Source: an uncultured Porphyromonadaceae bacterium (GTDB lineage Bacteria; Bacteroidota; Bacteroidia; Bacteroidales; Muribaculaceae). From it: a DNA stretch of 41,114 nt. The notes beneath the pieces are model-generated. The model did not search any database, was not told the origin of the DNA, and saw only the letters and a program-made list of their open reading frames with translations. Position numbers and translations under genes: made by a program. The stretch spans positions 1-41,114 of the forward strand of contig CAMWLS010000020.1 in assembly GCA_947175205.1 (NCBI GenBank), written 5' to 3'. This document shows positions 1 through 7,473 of the stretch, piece after piece; positions within the stretch are counted from its first letter, which is position 1, and every line of letters begins with the position of its first letter.

Positions 1-54
1 CCCAAAATTAACACTTTTTCCTAAATATCATGCACTGACTTTTCGGCTTGTGCC

Positions 55-90
55 CTTATATGACTTATATGAGTTATATGCGTTACGTGA
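55..90. repeat. Degenerate 9-bp tandem repeat
   Basis: Four consecutive 9-base units can be read: CTTATATGA, CTTATATGA, GTTATATGC and GTTACGTGA. The first two are identical and the later ones diverge; the G-rich sequence that follows to about 150 is loosely similar in texture. It lies beyond the 3' end of folC. I see no gene in 1-165 and no clear terminator hairpin. A TAnnTTTG-like octamer on the minus strand at 3-10 has no visible -33 partner. Confidence 0.55.
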
Positions 91-165
91 GATATGGGAT
101 GTGTGGGAGTTGTGGAGTTATAGAGGTGGGTGGGAAGTGTGGTGTAAGATTTTTTTGAAGGGAGG

Positions 166-1476
166 TCAGTTTATCTGATGGGAGATGGAGGCCAGGGCAT
201 CGGCAACTATGAAGGTGCTTCCTCCTATAAAAATTAAGTCATTCCGGACGGCATCTGTTTTCATTGCTTCATTGGTAGCGGTCCGGTACGCTTCTTCTAC
301 CGTCGGATATGATTCTCCATACAGTCCGAAAGGAGCAGCTTTCGCTTTAAGTTCTTCTGCCGCGAGGGCGCGAGGTACTGATGCCTGGGTAAAGTAGTAT
401 TTTGCGTGCGTGGGCATTATGGACAGTATTGCATCTATATCCTTGTCATTAACGAAGCCTATTACCAAGTGGAGCGGCCCCGAATGCTGTGCAAGTTTGG
501 GCGCAAGGTATTTCCAACCGCCTATGTTGTGCCCAGTGTCGCAGATGGTCAGAGGATGGTTGCGCAGTTTCATCCATCGCCCCATGAGACCTGTGAGGAT
601 AGTGACGTTTCTTAATCCGTTGCTTACAGCGTGTGATGTAATCTGAATGTTACATTGTGCCATTAGTGTACGCAGGGCTGTAAGGATGGTAGCTGTATTG
701 CGCACCTGACATGTTCCTGTGAGCTCTCCCTGAAGGTTACCAAAGTATGTATCTAAATAGGTAATTGTGTCATCGGACATTATGGCGCGACTGAATGACG
801 GACTATCTTCCGCAAAAATTATGGGTGAGCCCGATGATTGTGCTTTCTGCTCAAATACATGGCGGACCGTCTCTCCGGCCTCACCAATGATTACCGGTAT
901 ACCGGGTTTTATTATACCGGCTTTTTCACTTGCTATTTCTAACTCTGTATTCCCCAGCAGAGCGGTATGGTCTTTGGATATATTTGTTATGATGCTAAGG
1001 ATGGGATTTACTATATTGGTACTGTCAAGCCTGCCACCCAAGCCTACCTCTATAACGGCAATCTGCACTCCTTGTCTCCGGAAGTATTCAAATGCCATAA
1101 CGGTGGTAAGCTCAAAGAATGATGGTTGAAGACCTTGACAGTTTTTGCGATACCGTTCTACGAAATCACACACATCTTCTTCCGAAATCATGTTCCCGTT
1201 AACGCGAATACGTTCTCTAAAATCCAACAGGTGCGGTGAAGTGAAGAGTCCTACTTTATATCCCTGAGACTGGAGTACAGCTGCGAGTGTGTGTGACGTG
1301 CTCCCTTTACCATTTGTTCCTCCAACATGAATAACTTTCAATCTTTCATGCGGATTGCCAAAATACTCAGAAAGGGCTTTTACGGTATCCAATCCGGGCT
1401 TATATGCTCCGGGGCCCTGTGACTGGAAGACCGGTAGCTGTGTAAAAAGAAAGTCTGTAGCCTCTGAATATGTCAT
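166..1476 (-). CDS. folC: Bifunctional dihydrofolate synthase / folylpolyglutamate synthase
   Basis: This Mur-ligase-family enzyme adds glutamate to dihydropteroate and to tetrahydrofolates using ATP, in the cytoplasm. The 436-residue length is normal for FolC. The P-loop GTNGKGST is at residues 53-60, followed by the family segment TSPHLLDFRERIRVNG and by EVGLGGRLDSTN, with a Mur-ligase C-terminal part containing ICDTGHNIGG. It starts 9 bases after the stop of the second CHR gene, so it is probably the last gene of that operon. The TTTTTT stretch just past its end is not preceded by a hairpin I can identify. Whether it has both synthase activities cannot be decided from sequence. Confidence 0.95.
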   Translation of the reverse strand: MTYSEATDFLFTQLPVFQSQGPGAYKPGLDTVKALSEYFGNPHERLKVIHVGGTNGKGSTSHTLAAVLQSQGYKVGLFTSPHLLDFRERIRVNGNMISEEDVCDFVERYRKNCQGLQPSFFELTTVMAFEYFRRQGVQIAVIEVGLGGRLDSTNIVNPILSIITNISKDHTALLGNTELEIASEKAGIIKPGIPVIIGEAGETVRHVFEQKAQSSGSPIIFAEDSPSFSRAIMSDDTITYLDTYFGNLQGELTGTCQVRNTATILTALRTLMAQCNIQITSHAVSNGLRNVTILTGLMGRWMKLRNHPLTICDTGHNIGGWKYLAPKLAQHSGPLHLVIGFVNDKDIDAILSIMPTHAKYYFTQASVPRALAAEELKAKAAPFGLYGESYPTVEEAYRTATNEAMKTDAVRNDLIFIGGSTFIVADALASISHQIN

Positions 1477-1485
1477 CTCAGGAAT

Positions 1486-2055
1486 TTAATAAATTAAGAA
1501 TCCGGCCAAGCCGGCAGCAATGATGATAAGGATTGGGTGAATGCGTGTGAACAGATTCAGTGCAAGTGCAGCAAGAGCAAGTCCTATACTGATGGCTATC
1601 TCGGCTGCGTCAGTACCAAAGTTAGCTTTGTTCATCAGGAGAAGGGCTGCAGAGGCAATGAGCCCGATTACCACAGGCCTAAGGCCACTGAAGACGCCCT
1701 TTATTACTTCGCTGTCTCGGTGACGGGCTATATAATGACCCGCGTATCTGACCAGGAGAAATGAAGGGAGGACCACTATAAGGGTGCAAAGTATGGAACC
1801 TAATATGCCCCAAATGGGAGAGGACAAGGTAGCTGTGGTATGTGCCGGAGCTACATATCCTATGTAGGTGGCAGAGTTTATACCTATGGGTCCGGGGGTC
1901 ATTTGGGAGATCGCCACTATGTCAACAAACATTTTCTCAGTTATCCATCCCGGGTTAACCACTTCATTCTCTATCAGGGCAAGCATGGCATAACCGCCTC
2001 CAAAACCAAAAAGACCAATCTTGAGATAGCTCCATATGAGTTTAAGATAAATCAT
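1486..2055 (-). CDS. Chromate-transporter (CHR) family half protein, second of pair
   Basis: A 189-residue polytopic inner-membrane protein with one CHR domain. The family signature near the N-terminus is visible as GLFGFGGGYAMLALIENEVV, followed by the conserved segment SQMTPGPIGINSATYIGY. Its start overlaps the stop of the preceding gene in an ATGA arrangement (2052-2055), which suggests translational coupling. CHR proteins are either long fusions of two domains or, as here, adjacent pairs of short proteins thought to work together. Chromate export is the activity shown for some members; the natural substrate of paired short forms in gut anaerobes is not known to me, so the name is a family label. 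Confidence 0.9.
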   Translation of the reverse strand: MIYLKLIWSYLKIGLFGFGGGYAMLALIENEVVNPGWITEKMFVDIVAISQMTPGPIGINSATYIGYVAPAHTTATLSSPIWGILGSILCTLIVVLPSFLLVRYAGHYIARHRDSEVIKGVFSGLRPVVIGLIASAALLLMNKANFGTDAAEIAISIGLALAALALNLFTRIHPILIIIAAGLAGFLIY

Positions 2056-2684
2056 GCTTCACCTCCTTTCTGGCCAGACTTTTCCAATGCCAGACGACTG
2101 CGTCTAAGGTGCCACCAACCGCCCAGACCACCTAAGACAATGAATAGGATTGGATTTGAAATTACCGGCCATTTGGACCATATGAGTAATGCCACAATGG
2201 CCGGAATCCATGCCATTTTCAATGTTAGTTTCATGGAACGTGCAGAGGTGATTACGGGTGCCACAATCAGAGCCACCACCACGGGCCTGATACCTTTGAA
2301 AATGGCGGTCAAGGCAGGATTGGTAGTAATGGTTTCCGGTGTAAGGAAAATGGCAATAAGGAGAATGATGCTGAAGCTGGGCATGATGGTTCCTAAGGCG
2401 GCAATAATGCTCCCCGTGAGATTACGGAGCTTGTCTCCAACCACAACGGAAATATTAACTGCCAGAATACCCGGCATACTCTGAGCCACTGCCAGCAAAT
2501 CTAAGAATTCTTCCTGTTTCAGCCAGTGATACTTATGAACTATTTCTCTTTCAATTATAGAAATCATGGCCCATCCGCCGCCAAAAGTGAACGCGCCTAT
2601 TTTGGCAAAGGTCAGGAAAAGGCGCGTCAGAGTTACTTGCTGCGGATTTTTCTCCTGTGATAAGGATTTTTCTTGTTCTCTCAT
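2052..2684 (-). CDS. Chromate-transporter (CHR) family half protein, first of pair
   Basis: A 210-residue membrane protein with one CHR domain: a hydrophilic N-terminal tail of about 17 residues, then KIGAFTFGGGWAMISIIEREIV and AVAQSMPGILAVNISVVVG, followed by several hydrophobic helices. It differs clearly from its neighbour, so the pair is an old duplication and not a recent one. It is the first gene of a likely operon with the second CHR gene and folC. A promoter matching the Bacteroidetes consensus ends only four bases before the start codon, so the mRNA may be leaderless. The substrate is unknown; chromate or another anion is inferred from the family. Confidence 0.9.
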   Translation of the reverse strand: MREQEKSLSQEKNPQQVTLTRLFLTFAKIGAFTFGGGWAMISIIEREIVHKYHWLKQEEFLDLLAVAQSMPGILAVNISVVVGDKLRNLTGSIIAALGTIMPSFSIILLIAIFLTPETITTNPALTAIFKGIRPVVVALIVAPVITSARSMKLTLKMAWIPAIVALLIWSKWPVISNPILFIVLGGLGGWWHLRRSRLALEKSGQKGGEA

Positions 2685-2688
2685 GCTG

Positions 2689-2719
2689 CAAAATTAAATA
2701 TTCACGGCATAATAACCAA
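2689..2719 (-). promoter_or_regulatory. Promoter of the CHR-CHR-folC operon
   Basis: On the minus strand a -7 element TAATTTTG (2689-2696) lies 20 bases downstream of TTG (2717-2719), matching the Bacteroidetes TTTG-N19-21-TAnnTTTG pattern with a weaker -33 box. The expected transcription start falls at about 2685, one base from the ATG at 2684. Confidence 0.6.
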
Positions 2720-2753
2720 GAGTATGTAAGCTCAAATAATGGGTTGAAAGAGC

Positions 2754-2775
2754 TCAGCATAAAATCAGCATAAAA
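2754..2775. repeat. Perfect 11-bp direct tandem repeat
   Basis: TCAGCATAAAA occurs twice back to back (2754-2764 and 2765-2775) in the 190-base region between the divergent CHR operon and nfo. The spacing is one helical turn, so both copies face the same side of the DNA. It could be a paired operator or simply replication slippage. Confidence 0.6.
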
Positions 2776-2827
2776 TAATTCAAATACTTTTTACCTGATA
2801 ATTAGTGTCGGTGTAAGGGTTTTTTAT

Positions 2828-2835
2828 TATTTTTG
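2828..2835 (+). promoter_or_regulatory. -7 promoter element upstream of nfo
   Basis: TATTTTTG fits the Bacteroidetes TAnnTTTG box and would give a leader of about 36 bases before the nfo start. No good TTTG is present at the expected -33 position, so this is a partial match. Confidence 0.45.
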
Positions 2836-2874
2836 TTGGCTGAAGTGTTGGCAAATTGCCTGTACGGATAGAAG

Positions 2875-3738
2875 ATGAGACAGATACCAAGAGGAGAAAA
2901 ATATTTAGGAGTGCATGTGGAAAGCTTTCCGGATGTAGCGGTTGCTCCTTCTGAGGCGGCCGGATATGATGCATACTCTTTCTCTCTGAACCTGGTGAAT
3001 CCTAAAGACTGGCGCAGCAATCCTATTACAGAGGATGTGGCTCAGTTATTTAAGGAGCAGTGTAAGATGTATGATTTTACTTCAGCTCATATTCTTCCTC
3101 ACGCTTCATTTATTCCCAATCTGGCTTCTCCTGACTCCCGTAAGCTGGCATTTGCAAGAACGCTTATGGTGGATGAATTCCGTAAAGCAGCCCTTCTGGG
3201 TCTTACCATGGTGAATTTCCATCCCGGAGCACATCTTAATCAGTTAGAGGAAGAAGCGGCATTGGAACGTATATCGCACTCCATTAATTATATCCTTTCC
3301 AAAACAGAGGGTGTCTGCGCCGTGATTGAGAATACTGCAGGGCAAGGTTCTAATTTGGGATATACCTTAACCCAGATAGGGAATATTATTGCCGGAATAG
3401 AGGATAAAAGCAGGGTAGGTGTATGTATAGATACCTGTCATGCCTTTGCAGCCGGTTATAATCTCACTGACTCTCTGGCATATCATGAAATGTGGGATGA
3501 GTTTGATAACTGTATAGGTGCAGGCTATCTCAAAGGAATTCATCTCAATGATTCAGTCAGGGCGCTTGGCAGTCGCATTGACCGTCATGCGTCAATAGGC
3601 AAAGGATGCATAGGGATGGAGTTTTTCCAGCGATTTATGAATGATGAGCGCTTTAACGGTATCCCTATAATTCTGGAAACGCCTGATCCCAATAACTGGA
3701 AACAGGAGATTGAAACCCTTTATTCACTTGTGAAATAA
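2875..3738 (+). CDS. nfo: Endonuclease IV (AP endonuclease)
   Basis: This metal-dependent base-excision-repair enzyme cuts the DNA backbone 5' of abasic sites. The 287 residues match the family's usual size and TIM-barrel layout. Family motifs are visible in order: NFHPGAH, VIENTAGQGSNLG, GVCIDTCHAFAAGYN, IHLNDSVRALGSRIDRH followed by IGKG, and ILETPDP at the end. These carry the His, Glu and Asp residues that bind the zinc cluster. The next gene starts 42 bases downstream on the same strand, so they may share a transcript, although their roles appear unrelated. Confidence 0.97.
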   Translation: MRQIPRGEKYLGVHVESFPDVAVAPSEAAGYDAYSFSLNLVNPKDWRSNPITEDVAQLFKEQCKMYDFTSAHILPHASFIPNLASPDSRKLAFARTLMVDEFRKAALLGLTMVNFHPGAHLNQLEEEAALERISHSINYILSKTEGVCAVIENTAGQGSNLGYTLTQIGNIIAGIEDKSRVGVCIDTCHAFAAGYNLTDSLAYHEMWDEFDNCIGAGYLKGIHLNDSVRALGSRIDRHASIGKGCIGMEFFQRFMNDERFNGIPIILETPDPNNWKQEIETLYSLVK

Positions 3739-3780
3739 GAAAATATTAATAATTCAAACAATATAACTCTTAAACCAACC

Positions 3781-5649
3781 ATGAAAGAAAAGCATGATCT
3801 AAGTTTTTGGAAGCTATGGAATCTGAGTTTCGGATTCTTTGGTGTACAGATAGCTTATGCCTTACAGAGCTCGCAGGTGAGCCGAATTTTCTCCACCATA
3901 GGTGCTGACCCGCACGATTTAAGTTATTTCTGGATTTTACCACCGCTGATGGGACTGATAGTACAGCCTATTGTGGGAACTGCAAGTGACCACACATGGA
4001 ACCGTTTCGGCCGTCGCCTTCCTTATCTGATTTTTGGTGCAACGGTAGCTATCATTGTAATGTGCCTGCTACCTAATGCCGGTTCATTTGGTTTCACCAT
4101 CTCCCAAGCTATAATCTTTGGCTTAATCATGCTCATGTTCCTGGATACATCTATAAACATGGCTATGCAGCCGTTTAAGATGCTTGTGGGAGACTTTGTT
4201 AATGAGAAACAGAAGGGTCTGGCGTATTCCATTCAGAGCTTCCTGTGCAATGCAGGCTCAGTGGTAGGTTATGTAGCACCGTTTGTGCTTGCATGGTTCC
4301 TTCCCAAGACCGCTCCTGAAGGCGAGGTTCCACCTACAGTAACCGTGGCATTCTATCTGGGAGCCGCCATACTTCTGCTGTGTGTATTCTATACTATGGC
4401 TAAAGTGAAAGAAATGCCACCGGCCGAGTATGCCGCTTATCATGGTATAGATCCCGCGCTGGCAAAGAAAGAGCCACGCGAAAATCTCTTCAAGCTCCTG
4501 ATTAAGGCTCCCAAGGTATTCTGGACCGTTGGTGTGGTACAGTTCTTCTGCTGGGCTGCTTTCCTTTATATGTGGACATATTCCACTGACGCTGTTGCCA
4601 TTCAGGGTTTCAATGCTCCATCCATGACTGCTGTAAGTTCAGTTACCATTAAGGGCATTGACTACTCAGATAAATTTCTCTTTGATGATGATAAGTTAGT
4701 CCTGGATAACGGTAATTTCACCTTAGCCGGAATTAAGCTTGATAACTCAGAAGTAATGACTCCCAAGACTGTTGTTTTAGGTGATGTCACTCTCATCAAG
4801 GATGGCAAGATTAACTATGTTGACGGTTCATCTGTACTGGCACCCCATCAGGGCGTTATTGCGGTAGAGGGTAAGACTCTTATGGTAGATACAGTTGAGT
4901 ATACAGGAGTAAAGGAGATTAAGTCTGTATCTCATTTCTCACAGATTAATCAGGATTCCAAACTGAAACTGGCCCATATTGCAAAGGAACGTAAAGACGG
5001 CAAATATGATATTGAAGAAGTGACTGAGCTGCCTTCAGTAACAAAAGCAGATGATATTACAGTGAACTATACCACTAAGCTGAATCCGGCCACCAAGGAA
5101 TATCAGGCTGCCGGTGACTGGAACGGTAACTTACTTGCTGTCCAGGGTATAGTAGCGGTTCTCTGGGCTATTGTGCTTGCGCGCTTCCGTAGCCGTAAGA
5201 TTGCATATTCACTGAGTCTTCTGATAGGCGCAGTCGGATTTGGTACAATAGCTCTTTTCCACAATCAGTATCTTCTCTTCATCAGCTATGGTCTTGCAGG
5301 ATGCGGATGGGCTGCAATGCTGGCAATGCCTTTTACAATCCTTACCAACGCTCTTTCCGGAAAGAATATCGGTGCATATCTTGGACTGTTCAACTGTACC
5401 ATCTGCCTGCCCCAGATAGCAGCGGCATTGTGTGGAGGTCTGATTCTTGGTATATTCCCCAACATTGTTTCCGGGGCTTCTGCCGGTGCACCTAACACAG
5501 TGTTCATGCTTGTTACTTCAGGTGTACTGATGCTTCTGGGTGCACTCTCAGTGTGGATTATCAAAGAGACCAGCGGAGAACCTATGTCCAAGGAAAACGT
5601 GAAGGAATCTTTCACTGACAGTCAGGAATTAGTGGCTGAGGATATTTAA
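3781..5649 (+). CDS. MFS sugar transporter, SLC45/GPH-like, with large periplasmic insertion
   Basis: A 622-residue major facilitator with twelve predicted helices, resembling the SLC45-type (sucrose/maltose) carriers: an N-terminal LSFGFFGVQIAYALQSSQVSRIF segment, the helix 2-3 loop motif GTASDHTWNRFGRRLPY, and a charged central loop after helix 6. Such proteins usually have about 420-470 residues. The excess is a roughly 170-residue segment (about residues 275-445) between helices 7 and 8, which should face the periplasm. It is hydrophilic, rich in alternating beta-type residues (VLGDVTLIKDGKINYVDG) and has no cysteine. The reading frame is open across it and the flanking helices are intact, so it is not a sequencing artefact. 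Substrate: probably a glucoside or malto-oligosaccharide, by family only. Confidence 0.85.
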   Translation: MKEKHDLSFWKLWNLSFGFFGVQIAYALQSSQVSRIFSTIGADPHDLSYFWILPPLMGLIVQPIVGTASDHTWNRFGRRLPYLIFGATVAIIVMCLLPNAGSFGFTISQAIIFGLIMLMFLDTSINMAMQPFKMLVGDFVNEKQKGLAYSIQSFLCNAGSVVGYVAPFVLAWFLPKTAPEGEVPPTVTVAFYLGAAILLLCVFYTMAKVKEMPPAEYAAYHGIDPALAKKEPRENLFKLLIKAPKVFWTVGVVQFFCWAAFLYMWTYSTDAVAIQGFNAPSMTAVSSVTIKGIDYSDKFLFDDDKLVLDNGNFTLAGIKLDNSEVMTPKTVVLGDVTLIKDGKINYVDGSSVLAPHQGVIAVEGKTLMVDTVEYTGVKEIKSVSHFSQINQDSKLKLAHIAKERKDGKYDIEEVTELPSVTKADDITVNYTTKLNPATKEYQAAGDWNGNLLAVQGIVAVLWAIVLARFRSRKIAYSLSLLIGAVGFGTIALFHNQYLLFISYGLAGCGWAAMLAMPFTILTNALSGKNIGAYLGLFNCTICLPQIAAALCGGLILGIFPNIVSGASAGAPNTVFMLVTSGVLMLLGALSVWIIKETSGEPMSKENVKESFTDSQELVAEDI

Positions 5650-5672
5650 TTTATTAGTGCAATAATTAAATG

Positions 5673-5706
5673 GCGGGAGGGGGAAATTTCTCCTCCCGCT
5701 TTTTTA
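5673..5706 (+). terminator. Rho-independent terminator after the MFS gene, abutting sdaA
   Basis: GCGGGAGG (5673-5680) pairs with CCTCCCGC (5692-5699) and is followed by seven T residues. The T run ends only four bases before the sdaA start codon, so any transcript that translates sdaA from the preceding promoter must pass through this hairpin. Confidence 0.85.
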
Positions 5707-5710
5707 TAAT

Positions 5711-6913
5711 ATGAAATCATTAAGAGAATTATTCAAAATAGGATATGGACCGTCAAGTTCCCATACCATGGGACCGCGTACTGCGTCCATACGCTTTCTG
5801 GAACGAACATCAGAAATACATCCGGTCTCATATGAGGTGACACTTTACGGCTCTCTGGCTGCTACCGGGAAGGGACACCTTACTGATGTGGCCATACTTG
5901 AGATATTGCAGCAAAAGGCTCCAACTGAAATCATATGGGAACCGGATACAGTCCTTCCCACACATACAAACGGCATGCTGTTCCGTGCATTAGATGCAGA
6001 TGGGAAAGAGCTTGACAGAATGACGGCATTCAGTATTGGCGGAGGTGACATAATAGAAGAAGGCGAGCAACTGGTTCAGAGTAAGTCCATATACACCATG
6101 ACTACCATAGGTGAGATTTTGAACTGGTGTGAGAATACAGGCCGGAGTTTCTGGGAATACGTAGACCACATAGAAGGAGAAGGAATCTGGGATTATCTTG
6201 CAGAAGTGTGGAAGGTGATGCGTGAGGCCGTGGAACGAGGCATTGAGGCTGAGGGTGTGCTTCCCGGAGGCCTTGGTGTGCGCCGTAAGGCAGTAAGCTA
6301 CTATGTGCATGCAGCAGGATACAACAGCTCGCTTAAGAGTCGCGGCCTGGTTTATGCATACGCTCTAGCCGTATCAGAAGAAAACGCTTCGGGAGGAAAG
6401 ATTGTCACTGCTCCCACTTGCGGCTCATGTGGCGTTCTCCCCGCTGTACTTTATCATCTCCATACCAGTAAAGGGTTCAGCGAGAAACGCATTCTGAGGG
6501 CACTGGCTACGGCGGGACTGTTTGGCAATGTGGTTAAACATAATGCATCTGTCTCCGGGGCTGAGGTAGGATGTCAGGGAGAAGTGGGTGTGGCATGTGC
6601 AATGGCAGCTGCGGCTGCATCTCAGCTTTTTGGAGGTACTCCTGCTCAGATAGAATACTCTGCAGAGATGGGCCTGGAGCATCATCTGGGACTCACCTGT
6701 GACCCTGTGTGCGGTCTGGTCCAGATTCCATGCATAGAGAGAAATGCATATGCTGCAGCAAGAGCTTTGGATGCTAACCTTTATGCAGCCTTCTCAGATG
6801 GCAGACACAGTGTGGATTTTGATAGAATAGTGGAAGTTATGAAACAGACGGGACATGATATTCCGTCCATTTACAAAGAAACATCAAGGGGAGGTCTGGC
6901 TATAATCAAATAA
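5711..6913 (+). CDS. sdaA: L-serine ammonia-lyase (iron-sulfur serine dehydratase), single chain
   Basis: The enzyme converts L-serine to pyruvate and ammonia with a [4Fe-4S] cluster. The beta domain is N-terminal (LFKIGYGPSSSHTMGP, residues 7-22) and the alpha domain C-terminal (APTCGSCGVLPAV from about 234). Cluster cysteines are apparent at C288 (GCQGEVG), C330 (CDPVCG) and C341 (CIERN); the spacings of 42 and 11 residues equal those of the Legionella enzyme as I recall them. The chain is 400 residues, shorter than the roughly 455 of the enterobacterial form, and ends GGLAIIK with no terminal cysteine, so the tail-in-mouth cysteine described for Legionella is missing. The start is fixed by the conserved N-terminus even though a terminator hairpin lies directly upstream. 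Confidence 0.96.
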   Translation: MKSLRELFKIGYGPSSSHTMGPRTASIRFLERTSEIHPVSYEVTLYGSLAATGKGHLTDVAILEILQQKAPTEIIWEPDTVLPTHTNGMLFRALDADGKELDRMTAFSIGGGDIIEEGEQLVQSKSIYTMTTIGEILNWCENTGRSFWEYVDHIEGEGIWDYLAEVWKVMREAVERGIEAEGVLPGGLGVRRKAVSYYVHAAGYNSSLKSRGLVYAYALAVSEENASGGKIVTAPTCGSCGVLPAVLYHLHTSKGFSEKRILRALATAGLFGNVVKHNASVSGAEVGCQGEVGVACAMAAAAASQLFGGTPAQIEYSAEMGLEHHLGLTCDPVCGLVQIPCIERNAYAAARALDANLYAAFSDGRHSVDFDRIVEVMKQTGHDIPSIYKETSRGGLAIIK

Positions 6914-6941
6914 AAAATTTTTTTGATGGAGTAGTTTTTTG

Positions 6942-6988
6942 TATCAGGTTGCGTCTAATTATTAAACCACACTTTATCACACCTGATA
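6942..6988. repeat. 8-bp inverted repeat at the start of the sigma gene
   Basis: TATCAGGT (6942-6949) and ACCTGATA (6981-6988) form a perfect inverted repeat separated by 31 bases, ending two bases before the ATG at 6991. It may be an operator or an mRNA hairpin that covers the ribosome entry site. Chance occurrence cannot be excluded. Confidence 0.5.
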
Positions 6989-6990
6989 AA

Positions 6991-7473
6991 ATGAGAAATA
7001 ACGACATATTTTTTGAGAACCTGGTAAAGGAACATAAAGCCACTATTTATTCCGTGTGCTATATGTTTGTTCAAGGCCGGGCAGAAGCTGATGATTTGTT
7101 TCAGGAGGTGTTGCTGAATATCTGGAAAGGCATTGGCACATATCGCTCTGAAAGTTCGCTGCGGTCCTGGATATATCGTATAGCGCTTAATACCTGTATT
7201 ACATATAAGCGAAAGAAACGTATCCATACAGAGCCGCTTGATATAGCGCCCGCGGTTTTTGAAATTAATACGGCAGAAGGACGGCAGACAGAAGATTTAC
7301 ACAAAAGAATATTATGTCTTGCGCCCATGGACAGAGCCCTGATAATGCTTTGGCTTGAAGATATGTCATACCAGGAGATAGGTCAGATATTAGGTATTGA
7401 ACCTAAACACGTAGGTGTTAAATTAGTACGTATTAAAGAAAAACTCAAGCAGATAGAACATTATGAAAACTGA
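6991..7473 (+). CDS. ECF-type RNA polymerase sigma factor
   Basis: A 160-residue sigma-70 family protein. Region 2 contains AEADDLFQEVLLNIWKGI and SLRSWIYRIALN; region 4 contains MSYQEIGQILGIEPKHVGVKLVRIKEKL, a helix-turn-helix. There is no region 1 or 3, as expected for the extracytoplasmic-function group. The ATG at 6991 is preferred over an upstream in-frame TTG at 6949 because it begins directly before the conserved region 2 (MRNNDIFFENLVKEHKATIY). Its last 11 bases overlap the next gene. There is no FecR-type anti-sigma and no SusCD pair next to it, so it is not an evident polysaccharide-utilisation sigma factor. No convincing promoter was identified. Confidence 0.93.
   Translation: MRNNDIFFENLVKEHKATIYSVCYMFVQGRAEADDLFQEVLLNIWKGIGTYRSESSLRSWIYRIALNTCITYKRKKRIHTEPLDIAPAVFEINTAEGRQTEDLHKRILCLAPMDRALIMLWLEDMSYQEIGQILGIEPKHVGVKLVRIKEKLKQIEHYEN

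Noticed and set aside
1840-2484. Long open frame on the plus strand opposite the CHR genes
   Set aside because: It runs antisense to two well-supported membrane protein genes and its product has no recognisable features; it is a shadow frame.
6949-6990. In-frame TTG start adding 14 residues to the sigma factor
   Set aside because: The extension precedes the conserved region and includes one arm of the inverted repeat; ATG 6991 starts just before region 2.
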